Positions 16,307-24,110 of a stretch of 64,000 nt of DNA are shown here, one piece after another (the first letter of the stretch is position 1; each line of letters starts with the position of its first letter). The notes under the pieces were generated by a model. It was given only the letters and a program-made list of their open reading frames with translations, did not search any database and was not told the DNA's origin. The DNA is from Lysobacter changpingensis (lineage in GTDB: Bacteria; Pseudomonadota; Gammaproteobacteria; Xanthomonadales; Xanthomonadaceae): the NCBI RefSeq assembly GCF_017308985.1, contig NZ_JADWPE010000001.1:1-64000 (forward strand), in the 5' to 3' direction. Both the position numbers and the translations under genes were made by a program.

Positions 16307-17305
16307 ATGCAACTCGTCTGCCCCGCCGGCAACCTGCCGGCGCTGCGCGCGGCCATCGACGCCGGCGCCGATGCGGTGTACCTCGGCTTTCGCGACCAGA
16401 CCAATGCGCGCGCGTTTCCCGGACTGAACTTCAGCGACGATGAGATCCGCCAGGGCATCGCCTACGCCCACGCGCGTGGCGCCAGCGTCTACGTCGCGCT
16501 GAACACCTATCCCGACAGTGCGCGCCTCGCGCACTGGCATCGCGCCGTGGACACAGCCGCCGGGCTCGGCGTGGACGCGATCATCGCGGCGGAAATGGCG
16601 GTGCTCGATTACGCCTGCAAACACCATCCCGCCCTGCCCCGGCACCTGTCCGTGCAGGGCTCGGCGACGACCGCGCCGGCGCTGCGTTACGCGCACGAGC
16701 GCTTCGGCATCGCGCGCGCGGTGTTGCCGCGGGTGCTATCGGTGCAGCAGGTGGAACGCCTGTGCCGGACCGCGCCGGTGCCGCTGGAGGTGTTCGCGTT
16801 CGGCAGCCTGTGCATCATGGTCGAAGGACGCTGCCAGCTGTCGAGCTACGTCACCGGCGCATCGCCGAACCGGCACGGCGTGTGTTCGCCCGCGAAGTTC
16901 GTGCGCTGGGAGGAGCACGCCGGCGGCGAGCGCAGCGTGCGGCTGAACGACGTGCTGATCGACCGTTTCGAACCCGACGAACCGGCGGCGTATCCGACCG
17001 TCTGCAAGGGCCGGTACGGCGTCGGCGGCGAGATCTTCCACGCGCTGGAGGAACCGACCAGCCTCAACACGCTGGAACTGCTGCCGCGTCTCGCGCAGGC
17101 GGGCGTGGCCGCGCTGAAGATCGAAGGCCGCCAGCGCGGCGCCGCGTACGTCGAAGCGGTCACGCGCACCTGGCGGGCCGCGCTGTCGCGTTATCGCGAC
17201 GCACCCGCCGGATGGACGCCGCAACCGCAATGGCAATCCACCCTCTCCGCCCACGCCGAAGGTCGCCAGACCACGCTCGGCCCCTACCACCGCGCCTGGC
17301 ACTGA
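16307..17305 (+). CDS. ubiU: UbiU, O2-independent ubiquinone hydroxylation (U32 family)
   Basis: A 332-aa protein of peptidase family U32, recast as a hydroxylase component. Four cysteines that hold a [4Fe-4S] cluster are at 169, 176, 193 and 233, nearly the same numbering as in Escherichia coli UbiU (169, 176, 193, 232). The N-terminus MQLVCPAGNLPALRAAIDAG and the core FGSLCIMVEGRCQLSSY are typical. UbiU acts with UbiV to hydroxylate the ubiquinone ring without oxygen. The ATG at 16307 gives the usual length. It follows ubiD by 38 bp and precedes ubiV by 1 bp, so UbiU and UbiV should be made together, as needed for the heterodimer. Confidence 0.95.
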   Translation: MQLVCPAGNLPALRAAIDAGADAVYLGFRDQTNARAFPGLNFSDDEIRQGIAYAHARGASVYVALNTYPDSARLAHWHRAVDTAAGLGVDAIIAAEMAVLDYACKHHPALPRHLSVQGSATTAPALRYAHERFGIARAVLPRVLSVQQVERLCRTAPVPLEVFAFGSLCIMVEGRCQLSSYVTGASPNRHGVCSPAKFVRWEEHAGGERSVRLNDVLIDRFEPDEPAAYPTVCKGRYGVGGEIFHALEEPTSLNTLELLPRLAQAGVAALKIEGRQRGAAYVEAVTRTWRAALSRYRDAPAGWTPQPQWQSTLSAHAEGRQTTLGPYHRAWH

Positions 17306-17306
17306 C

Positions 17307-18188
17307 ATGCGACTGACCCTCGGTCCACTCCAGTATTTCTGGCCGCGCGAACGCACGCTGGCCTTCTATCGCGAAGCCGCGAAGTGGCCGCTGCACACGA
17401 TCCATCTCGGCGAAACCGTGTGCAGCAAGCGACGCGAGCTGCGCACGCGCGACTGGATCGCGCTGGCGGAGGAACTCGCATCGAACGATCGCCAGGTCGT
17501 GCTGTCGTCGCTGGCGTTGATCGAAGCCGAATCCGAACTCGGCGTGCTGCAACGCCTGGTCGATCACGGCGGCTTCTGGATCGAGGCGAACGATCTGTCC
17601 GCCGTGCAGCTGTGCCGCGAACGCGGCGTGCCCTTCATCGCGGGCCCCAGCCTGAGCGTCTACAACCACGTGGCGCTGGCGATGCTCATGCAGGATGGAC
17701 TGCGTCGCTGGGTGCCCGGGGTCGAACAGGGCCAGACGCTGGTCGACGAGTTGCTTCGCGCGCTCGACGCGCAGGGTTCGACGCGGCCCGAGGTGGAGGT
17801 GATCGCCTGGGGCCGGCTGCCGCTGTCGTATTCCGCGCGATGCTTCACCGCGCGGGCACTGGACGTCGGCAAGGACCAGTGCGGTTTCCGCTGCATCGAA
17901 CATCCCGACGGCCTGCCGCTGTCCACGCGTGAAGGCCGGCCGTTCCTGCGCATCAACGGCATCCAGGTGCAGGGCGAGGAACTCACCGACCTCAGTCCGG
18001 AACTGCCCGCGCTGCGCGCGATGGGCGTGGACCTGCTGCGGCTGTATCCGCAGGCCGAAGGCATGCAGGCGGTGGTCGAGCATTTCGTCGGGGCGCTTGC
18101 AACGCGTGACGCGGTCGCACCGCTGGGCCACCGCAACGGGTACTGGCACGGCGAGCCCGGCATGAGCGGCATGGCGGCGGACGCCTGA
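17307..18188 (+). CDS. ubiV: UbiV, O2-independent ubiquinone hydroxylation (U32 family)
   Basis: A 293-aa U32-family protein, partner of UbiU. The four Fe-S cysteines are Cys39 (ETVCSKRREL), Cys179 (SARCFTARA), Cys192 and Cys196 (DQCGFRC), one residue off the Escherichia coli UbiV positions (39, 180, 193, 197). The N-terminus RLTLGPLQYFWPRE is characteristic. It starts one base after the ubiU stop codon. Its own stop is only 6 bp from the stop of the convergent nadB gene, so the two FNR-box operons meet end to end. Confidence 0.95.
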   Translation: MRLTLGPLQYFWPRERTLAFYREAAKWPLHTIHLGETVCSKRRELRTRDWIALAEELASNDRQVVLSSLALIEAESELGVLQRLVDHGGFWIEANDLSAVQLCRERGVPFIAGPSLSVYNHVALAMLMQDGLRRWVPGVEQGQTLVDELLRALDAQGSTRPEVEVIAWGRLPLSYSARCFTARALDVGKDQCGFRCIEHPDGLPLSTREGRPFLRINGIQVQGEELTDLSPELPALRAMGVDLLRLYPQAEGMQAVVEHFVGALATRDAVAPLGHRNGYWHGEPGMSGMAADA

Positions 18189-18194
18189 TGCGCT

Positions 18195-19619
18195 TCACGC
18201 ATCCACGCGCCAGTGCGCGCCGAGGCTGGCCGGTCGCTGCAGCGCCGCTTCCAGCACGGCCTGCGCCACTCGCGCCTGCCATCCCGACGCTGCCATCGCC
18301 CTGATCTCGCGGATCGCACTGGCGAGGGCGAGCTTCGTCCGCACCGGTCCCGCCGCGTGCCACAGCGTGCGTCGCACCGTGGCGAGCGCGGACGCGCCCA
18401 GGCCCTCGCCCAGTGCCACGGTGCGGAACGCGTCCTCGTGCGAAACCCGCGCCGGCGCCAGGCGCAGGTGCGCGCCGAGCCAGCGACCGCAGACCACGCC
18501 TTCGAGCAGCGAATTGCTCGCGAGCCGGTTCGCGCCGTGCAGGCCGTTGCAGGCCACCTCGCCCACGGCGAAGAGATTCGGCACCGACGTGCGGCCGAGC
18601 GCGTCGGTGGCGATCCCGCCCATGTGGAAATGCGCGGCGGCGGTGACCGGAATCGGCTGCGTGCGCGGGTCCACGCCGTGCGCGCGGCAGGTGCCGGCGA
18701 CGGTCGGGAACGCACGCTCCCAGCCAGGGGTCAGACCGGTCGCGTCGATCCATACCGGGCCATCGCGCCCGGCTTCCCAGACGCGGCGCGACACCACGTC
18801 GCGCGGCGCCAGATCGCCCAGCGGATGACGGCCGCGCATCAGCCGCCGGCCGCGATGATCGCGCAACCGCGCACCGGCGCCGCGCAACGCTTCGGTGATC
18901 AGCGGCAGTCGCGGGCCGTCCGCATCGAGTGCGGTCGGATGGAACTGCACGAACTCCAGGTCGCGCGTATGCGCGCCGGCGGCCATCGCGAGCGCGAGCC
19001 CCGAACCGCTGGTCGTCTCGGCATTGGTGCTGCGTTCGAACAGCGCGCCGAGTCCGCCGGTGGCGAGCACGACGGCGCCGGCCTCGATGACTTCGATGCG
19101 CCCGTCGTCGCCGCGCACCTCCACGCCCGCCACGTTGCGGCCCCGCATCAGCAACGACTGCACGCTCGCGCCCGTGCGCCGATGCACGTGGGCCGCGCGC
19201 GCAAGGCGGGCCTGCAGCGCGGCGACGACGCATTCCCCGGTGCGGTCACCACCCGCGTGCACGATGCGATGCACGCCGTGCCCGCCTTCGCGCCCGAGCT
19301 GCAGGCCCTGGCCATCGCGATCGAAACCCACGCCCATCACCTGCAGCCACGCGACCGCATCGGGCGCCGCGCCGATCACCGACCAGGCGATCGCCGCATC
19401 GTTGTGGAACGCGCCCGCCTGCAAGGTGTCGGCCACGTGCGCGCGGACGCTGTCGCCGGCGGCCAGCGCCGCCGCGATGCCGCCCTGCGCGAGGCGGCTG
19501 CTGCCGATGCCGCCGGGGTCGAGCAGGATCACCTCGCGCGGCGCGGCCGACAACGCCACGCTCAGGCCCGCGACGCCAGCGCCGACCACGACGACGGGCG
19601 GCGTCGCGGGCCGTCTCAC
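18195..19619 (-). CDS. nadB: L-aspartate oxidase
   Basis: A 474-aa flavoprotein that oxidises L-aspartate to iminoaspartate for NAD synthesis. Signs are the FAD-binding VVVVGAGVAGLSVALSA at the N-terminus, SSRLAQGGIAAAL (succinate dehydrogenase/fumarate reductase family), HPTALDADGPRLPLITEALRG, and LFAVGEVACNGLHGANRLAS near residue 345. The C-terminus is shorter than in Escherichia coli NadB (about 540 aa). NadB can use fumarate in place of oxygen, which suits anaerobic expression. Its start overlaps the nadA stop by 4 bp; it is the last gene of the CM-ubiT, nadA, nadB operon. Confidence 0.93.
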   Translation of the reverse strand: MRRPATPPVVVVGAGVAGLSVALSAAPREVILLDPGGIGSSRLAQGGIAAALAAGDSVRAHVADTLQAGAFHNDAAIAWSVIGAAPDAVAWLQVMGVGFDRDGQGLQLGREGGHGVHRIVHAGGDRTGECVVAALQARLARAAHVHRRTGASVQSLLMRGRNVAGVEVRGDDGRIEVIEAGAVVLATGGLGALFERSTNAETTSGSGLALAMAAGAHTRDLEFVQFHPTALDADGPRLPLITEALRGAGARLRDHRGRRLMRGRHPLGDLAPRDVVSRRVWEAGRDGPVWIDATGLTPGWERAFPTVAGTCRAHGVDPRTQPIPVTAAAHFHMGGIATDALGRTSVPNLFAVGEVACNGLHGANRLASNSLLEGVVCGRWLGAHLRLAPARVSHEDAFRTVALGEGLGASALATVRRTLWHAAGPVRTKLALASAIREIRAMAASGWQARVAQAVLEAALQRPASLGAHWRVDA

Positions 19620-20635
19620 ACGTGCTCCAGCCGGCCGGCGTCGAGCATCCGTTCCAGCGCCCGGCGCGCGCGTGCGGACACGTCCGCCGGCACCGTCACT
19701 TCATGCCGCAACTCCTTCAGGCAGGCGTGGATGTTCGGCAGCGTGATGCGCTTCATGTGCGGACACAGGTTGCAGGGCTTGATGAACTCGACGTCCGGGA
19801 ACCGCGCGCGCAGGTTGTCGGCCATCGAACATTCGGTGATGAGCGCGACGCGCCTGGGCCGTGCCTTCTCCAGCCAGCGTCCCATCGCGGTGGTGGAGCC
19901 GACGAAGTCGGCTTCGGCCTGCACGTCGGGCGGGCATTCCGGGTGCGCCACCAGGGCCGCGTCGAAGCGCTCGCGCGCATGCCGCGCCTGCTGCACGGTG
20001 AACTGCTCGTGCACCTCGCACCGGCCGTTCCACAGCACCAGTTCGACGTCGACCTGCGCGGCGACGTGCGCGCCGAGGAAGTTGTCGGGAAGGAAGATCA
20101 CCTTCTCCGCGCCCATCGCGCGCACCACCTGGACGGCGTTGGCCGACGTGCAGCAGGCGTCGGATTCGGCCTTCACCGCCGCCGACGTGTTGACGTAGGT
20201 GACCACCGGCGCGCCGGGATGGCGTTCGCGCAGCGCACGCACGTCGTCGGCGGTGATCGACGAGGCCAGCGAGCAGCCGGCTTCCAGGTCGGGAATCAGC
20301 ACCGTGCGTCCGGGCGCGAGGATCTTCGCCGTCTCGGCCATGAAGTGCACGCCGCACAGCACGATCAGTTCGGCGTCGCACGTGGCCGCGGCCTGCGCCA
20401 GCGCGAGCGAATCGCCGGTGACGTCGGCGACGCCGTGGAAGATCTCCGGCGACTGGTAGCTGTGCGCCATGATCACCGCGCCACGCTCGCGCTTGAGGCG
20501 TTCGATCGCGTCGATCCACGGCAGGTGCAGCGTGAGTTCCAGGCACGGCACCAGCGGCGCCAGGCGCTCAATCAGGTCGGCATGCCGCGTTTCGAGTTCG
20601 GGATGCCAGTACGGCATCGCGTCGTCCGCGCTCAT
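19616..20635 (-). CDS. nadA: quinolinate synthase A
   Basis: A 339-aa enzyme that condenses iminoaspartate with dihydroxyacetone phosphate to quinolinate. Three cysteines for the oxygen-sensitive [4Fe-4S] cluster are in VLCGVHFMAET, DACCTSANAVQ and CNLCPHMKRITL, as in known NadA. VIMAHSYQSPEI near the N-terminus is the substrate-binding signature. It overlaps both neighbours by 4 bp (ATGA junctions), so CM-UbiT, NadA and NadB are tightly coupled. nadA-nadB linkage is common, but joining it to ubiT under an FNR box is unusual. nadC is not in the window. Confidence 0.94.
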   Translation of the reverse strand: MSADDAMPYWHPELETRHADLIERLAPLVPCLELTLHLPWIDAIERLKRERGAVIMAHSYQSPEIFHGVADVTGDSLALAQAAATCDAELIVLCGVHFMAETAKILAPGRTVLIPDLEAGCSLASSITADDVRALRERHPGAPVVTYVNTSAAVKAESDACCTSANAVQVVRAMGAEKVIFLPDNFLGAHVAAQVDVELVLWNGRCEVHEQFTVQQARHARERFDAALVAHPECPPDVQAEADFVGSTTAMGRWLEKARPRRVALITECSMADNLRARFPDVEFIKPCNLCPHMKRITLPNIHACLKELRHEVTVPADVSARARRALERMLDAGRLEHV

Positions 20636-21468
20636 GCGATGGCCTCATGCGTCGCGCGATGCGCCGCGCGCGCGGCGCGCAAGGTCCGGGCGGTGCGATG
20701 CAGCGCGATGCGTACGCCGAGCGGAAGCGTGTCCCACGGCAGGCGATCGAGCAGGTTGCGCACGGTGAGGCCGAGTTCGACGTCGCCGGTCAGCTTCAAT
20801 CTTCGCTGGAAGAACAGCGTGTCCGCGTCCTCCTGGCGGCTGCTGAGCAGCAGCAGGTCGGTGGCGCTGCCGTGCACCACGGCTTCGGCGGGCTCGTTGG
20901 TGCGATGCAGGCCGCCGTCGCGCAGTTCGAGCACCCAGCGCAGGTCGAGGTCGGTCACCTCGATGCCGAGTCGCCGATGGGCGACGACGGAGAGATCGTC
21001 GCCATCGAGCGACCCGGCCAGCGCGTTCGAGAGCACGTGTTCGGCGAGCAGGTCGCGCAGGTTCCGCGGCACCAGCGACAGCGGCAGGCGCCAGTAACGC
21101 GGCGGTGGAAGCAGCCGCAGCGCCGAACGGCGCGTCGGTCTGCGGGCCGACTTCCGTGCGCGCGTTCCGGCAACGTTCGCCTGCTGCTGGCAGGCGTCCG
21201 TCACGAGCGCTTCCATCAGGTGATCGGCGGACGCTGCCGGCACGCGCAGGCGCCCCGCGAGCCGGCGCGCGCGTTCGTGCACCTGTTCCTCGCGCAGGAG
21301 GTCGCGCATCGGAACCTCCAGCGCCCGCTTCGCCGGCGCGACCGCCGAGACCAGCCGCCTGCGCGCGGCCAGCAGCACGATCATCGCGTCGTCGACGCGG
21401 TCGATGCCGAGCCGCGCGCCATGCAGCGCCAATCGCGCGACGTGTTGCGTCGAGCCGATCCGGATCAT
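20632..21468 (-). CDS. ubiT: chorismate mutase-UbiT (SCP2) fusion
   Basis: A 278-aa two-domain protein. Residues about 12-96 form an AroQ-type chorismate mutase. Set against Escherichia coli mutase residues 11, 28, 39, 48, 51, 52 and 88, the matching residues are Arg19, Arg36, Lys47, Asp56, Arg59, Glu60 and Gln96 at identical spacing, so it should be active; only Ser84 is replaced (Ala92). A basic linker follows (97-130). Residues about 135-258 are an SCP2 lipid-binding domain of the UbiT type (SLVPRNLRDLLAEHVLSNAL, DTLFFQRRLKLTGDVELGL). UbiT binds ubiquinone precursors for UbiU/UbiV. A GGAGGGG site precedes the ATG; an FNR box and TAGCAT -10 lie upstream. First gene of its operon. Confidence 0.88.
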   Translation of the reverse strand: MIRIGSTQHVARLALHGARLGIDRVDDAMIVLLAARRRLVSAVAPAKRALEVPMRDLLREEQVHERARRLAGRLRVPAASADHLMEALVTDACQQQANVAGTRARKSARRPTRRSALRLLPPPRYWRLPLSLVPRNLRDLLAEHVLSNALAGSLDGDDLSVVAHRRLGIEVTDLDLRWVLELRDGGLHRTNEPAEAVVHGSATDLLLLSSRQEDADTLFFQRRLKLTGDVELGLTVRNLLDRLPWDTLPLGVRIALHRTARTLRAARAAHRATHEAIA

Positions 21469-21525
21469 GTGGCCCCTCCCCGTGGAATCGAGCGCAGATG
21501 CTAGGCGCGCGGGATGGGCGCGCCA

Positions 21526-21539
21526 TTGACGCAGGTCAA
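21526..21539 (-). promoter_or_regulatory. FNR-type box of the CM-ubiT-nadA-nadB operon
   Basis: TTGACGCAGGTCAA is a perfect palindrome. The hexamer TAGCAT on the minus strand (21498-21503) is exactly 22 bp away, the class II layout. Predicted transcription start is about 21491, leaving a leader of some 23 bases with the GGAGGGG ribosome site. Confidence 0.85.
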
Positions 21540-21718
21540 GTCGGGTGGTGGCGCGGGGCGAGCGATGCCCGCTCAGCCAGGGAAGCGCATTCTGCGACCG
21601 GGGTCATGCGCTGCCACGGTCATCCTGCCTCACAAGGCCGGATGAGTTCGAAGGAACTGGTGCCGCGCGTCAGGACGCCAAGCGCCTAACGGAGTGCGTC
21701 CGGAATCCAATGCGCAGC

Positions 21719-21745
21719 TCAGGAAGAGCTGCGCGATGCCAGCAT
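21719..21745 (-). pseudogene. start-stub of a third Sel1 immunity gene
   Basis: Reading on the minus strand, ATG at 21745 gives MLASRSSS and then TGA. The intact gene at 21751-22938 starts MLSSRSSSW, and both starts lie six bases after the stop of the preceding copy. This is the scar of a tandem duplication: the first nine codons of another copy survive and the rest has been lost. Confidence 0.7.
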
Positions 21746-22171
21746 CGCGGTCAACTCGCCCGCACGAGGCGCCATGTCACGTCACGGTCGTCGATCTGTG
21801 GGAAGAAATGGCCGTGGCTCATCAACCGTGCGCCGGTGGGCACGTCTTCGTTGGCCCAGGCGCCGGGCCATGGGCATGGCTCGCCGGACTTGCATCTGGC
21901 ACCTGGCAGTTCGGTTGGGAGCCACTTCCAATGCACCGCCTGCTCGTTGAACATCGGCAGCACCTGGCCGCGTTCGCTCACGCGGAAGAACAAGCTGTCG
22001 TCATCGCGTCCGCGCCAAAGGCCGATGCGAGGTGCCGGTTGACCGCTTTGCAGTTCGGTGGCCGGAGGCGGCGGCAAGGGACAGCGTTGGTCGATGTCGG
22101 GGAAGGCCTTGCCGGGCTCTTCGTCCTGTTCGCTGCGCATCTGGTTGTAGCACGCCGCGCGCACAGGATCC
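21723..22171. repeat. near-identical direct repeat (second copy at 22915-23363)
   Basis: About 450 bp are almost the same at 21723-22171 and 22915-23363. The block covers the 3' third of each Sel1 gene, the gap and the first codons of the next copy. Identity falls sharply beyond it into the 5' parts of the genes. This pattern indicates recent unequal recombination or gene conversion within a tandem array. Confidence 0.8.
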
Positions 22172-22938
22172 TTAGCGAGGCCGTAGTCACCCTCATCGAA
22201 CAACGCATAGAGCATATAAAGGCTTTGACTATGGCCGAGTGCTGCCGCCTTCTGGAAGTACGGTAACGCCCGACCGACGTCAGCCTCTGCGAAGTGCATT
22301 CCGAGCGTATGCCCCGCTTCTGACAACCCTTGTCCGAGCGCACATTCCAGCATCTGAATGCCGATGGCTTCGCCACGTGACTTGTCGGGCTCGGGCTCCA
22401 GCGCGAAGGCCGTAAGAATTTCATCGCCAGTAGCCCACATTCCATAGCGATACCCAAGATCTGCCGAACGGCGGAAATAGGCCAGCGCGGCCGCCTTGTC
22501 CGGCTTTACGCCGATGCCTTGCTGCAAATGTATGCCCATTCCGTAATAGCCCATCGGCACATTCATCTGCACCAGACGCTCCGTGAGTTCAAGCGCCTTC
22601 TCATCATCCTGTGGGACGCCCGTGCCCTCGGCGTACAGTATCGCCAGGTTATTGATCGCCTTGTAGTGACCACGCTCCGCCGCCTGCTGGTACAGCCGGA
22701 CCATCTCCGCGTCGTTGCGTTCATCATCCAACTTATGTAGCGCACGAGCGCGCTTGAACCACACGTCCGCCTCCGGATCCATAGCTGGATTCCGCTCTTC
22801 GGTGCACGTGAACTGCAGGGCCTTCCAGTCGACCTTTGCCGCGATACTGTTGTCCGTATCGGCATGGCAACCGGAGCCCATCAGCGAGAGGCCGAGCGCG
22901 AGCAGCAAGCGCCATGAAGAGCTGCGCGATGACAGCAT
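21751..22938 (-). CDS. Sel1-repeat lipoprotein, probable immunity protein (copy 2)
   Basis: A 395-aa exported protein. The ATG at 22938 opens a lipoprotein-like signal (LALGLSLMGSGC). Residues about 60-270 hold Sel1/TPR-like repeats with the motif A-x-x-x-G-x-x-x-A, for example AERGHYKAINNLAILYAEGTG and AAALGHSQSLYMLYALF. The C-terminal 120 residues (QPAPRIGLWRGRDDDSLFFRV to the end) are a separate beta-rich domain, nearly identical to that of the upstream copy. Sel1 proteins beside type VI phospholipase D effectors act as periplasmic immunity proteins. Copy 2 probably guards against the same or a variant toxin. Confidence 0.82.
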   Translation of the reverse strand: MLSSRSSSWRLLLALGLSLMGSGCHADTDNSIAAKVDWKALQFTCTEERNPAMDPEADVWFKRARALHKLDDERNDAEMVRLYQQAAERGHYKAINNLAILYAEGTGVPQDDEKALELTERLVQMNVPMGYYGMGIHLQQGIGVKPDKAAALAYFRRSADLGYRYGMWATGDEILTAFALEPEPDKSRGEAIGIQMLECALGQGLSEAGHTLGMHFAEADVGRALPYFQKAAALGHSQSLYMLYALFDEGDYGLAKDPVRAACYNQMRSEQDEEPGKAFPDIDQRCPLPPPPATELQSGQPAPRIGLWRGRDDDSLFFRVSERGQVLPMFNEQAVHWKWLPTELPGARCKSGEPCPWPGAWANEDVPTGARLMSHGHFFPQIDDRDVTWRLVRAS

Positions 22939-22943
22939 CACGA

Positions 22944-24110
22944 TCAACTCGCCCGCACGAGGCGCCATGTCACGTCACGGCCGTCGACTTGCGGGAAGAA
23001 CTGGCCATGGATCATCAACCGTGCGCCGGTGGGAACGTCTTCGCTGGCCCAGGCGCCGGGCCATGGGCATGGCTCGCCGGACTTGCATCTGGCACCTGGC
23101 AGTTCGGTTGAGAGCCACTTCCAATGCACCGCCTGGTCGTTGAACATCGGCAGCACCTGGCCGCGTTCGCTCACGCGGAAGAACAAGCTGTCGTCATCGC
23201 GTCCGCGCCAGAGACCGATGCGAGGGGCCGGTTGGCCGCTTTGCAGTTCGGTGGGCGGAGGCGGCGGCAAGGGACAGCGCTGGTCGATGTCGGGAAAGGC
23301 CTTGCCGGGCTCTTCGTCCTGTTCGCTGCGCATACGGTCGTAGCACGTCGCGCGTACTGGATCTTTATCTAGGCCATAATCACCCGCATCGAAAAGCGAG
23401 TACAGCATGTAGAGGCTTTGGCTGTGCCCCAGCGCCGCCGCCTTCTGAAAATAGGCAAGCGCACGGCCCACATCAGGCTCCACAAAGAACATGCCAAGCT
23501 TATGACCTGCATTGGCCAATCCTTGCCCGAGTGCACATTCGAGCATCTGTATCCCGATGGCTTGCCCGCGCGACTTGTCAGGCTCCGGCTCTAGCGCGAA
23601 TGCGGTGAGGATCTCATCACCAACAGCTGCCATGCCATACCGATTCCCCATGTCCGCGGCCTTGCGGAAGTATGCCATCGACGCAGCCCGGTCCGTCTGG
23701 ACCCCAATACCCTGCTGCAAATAGGTTCCCATCAGGTAGAACCCCTGCGGAACATTCATACGCATCAGTTGCTCAGCCAGCTCTACGGCCTTGCCATCAT
23801 CAGCTGGAACGCCCGTGCCCGTGCTGTACAGCAGCGACAGATTGTGGATGGCTTTGTAATGACCGCGCTGCGAAGCTTCCTGATACAGCCGAACCATCTC
23901 CGCATCATTTCGCTCGTTGTTGAGTTTCTCCAACTCGCGAGCACGCTTGAACAGGTCGTCCACATCGGACTCAAGCGGCGGATTCTGTTCCTCAATGCAG
24001 GTGAACTGCAGAGATTTCCATTCGATCTTTCTGACTTGCATGTCCACTCCGTCGCGCGCAGTGCAACTGGTTACCAATACAGCAACAAGCGCCATCAGAA
24101 CTTTAACCAT
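22944..24110 (-). CDS. Sel1-repeat lipoprotein, probable immunity protein (copy 1)
   Basis: A 388-aa lipoprotein with lipobox VTSC at residue 16 (MALVAVLVTSCTARDG). It has the same plan as copy 2: Sel1 repeats (ASQRGHYKAIHNLSLLYSTGTG, ADMGNRYGMAAVG, AAALGHSQSLYMLYSLF) and a conserved C-terminal domain. Its ATG overlaps the stop of the phospholipase D effector gene by one base, the tight coupling expected of a toxin and its antidote. The 5' two-thirds diverges from copy 2 while the 3' third is nearly identical at DNA level, so the variable half may set toxin specificity. Confidence 0.86.
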   Translation of the reverse strand: MVKVLMALVAVLVTSCTARDGVDMQVRKIEWKSLQFTCIEEQNPPLESDVDDLFKRARELEKLNNERNDAEMVRLYQEASQRGHYKAIHNLSLLYSTGTGVPADDGKAVELAEQLMRMNVPQGFYLMGTYLQQGIGVQTDRAASMAYFRKAADMGNRYGMAAVGDEILTAFALEPEPDKSRGQAIGIQMLECALGQGLANAGHKLGMFFVEPDVGRALAYFQKAAALGHSQSLYMLYSLFDAGDYGLDKDPVRATCYDRMRSEQDEEPGKAFPDIDQRCPLPPPPPTELQSGQPAPRIGLWRGRDDDSLFFRVSERGQVLPMFNDQAVHWKWLSTELPGARCKSGEPCPWPGAWASEDVPTGARLMIHGQFFPQVDGRDVTWRLVRAS

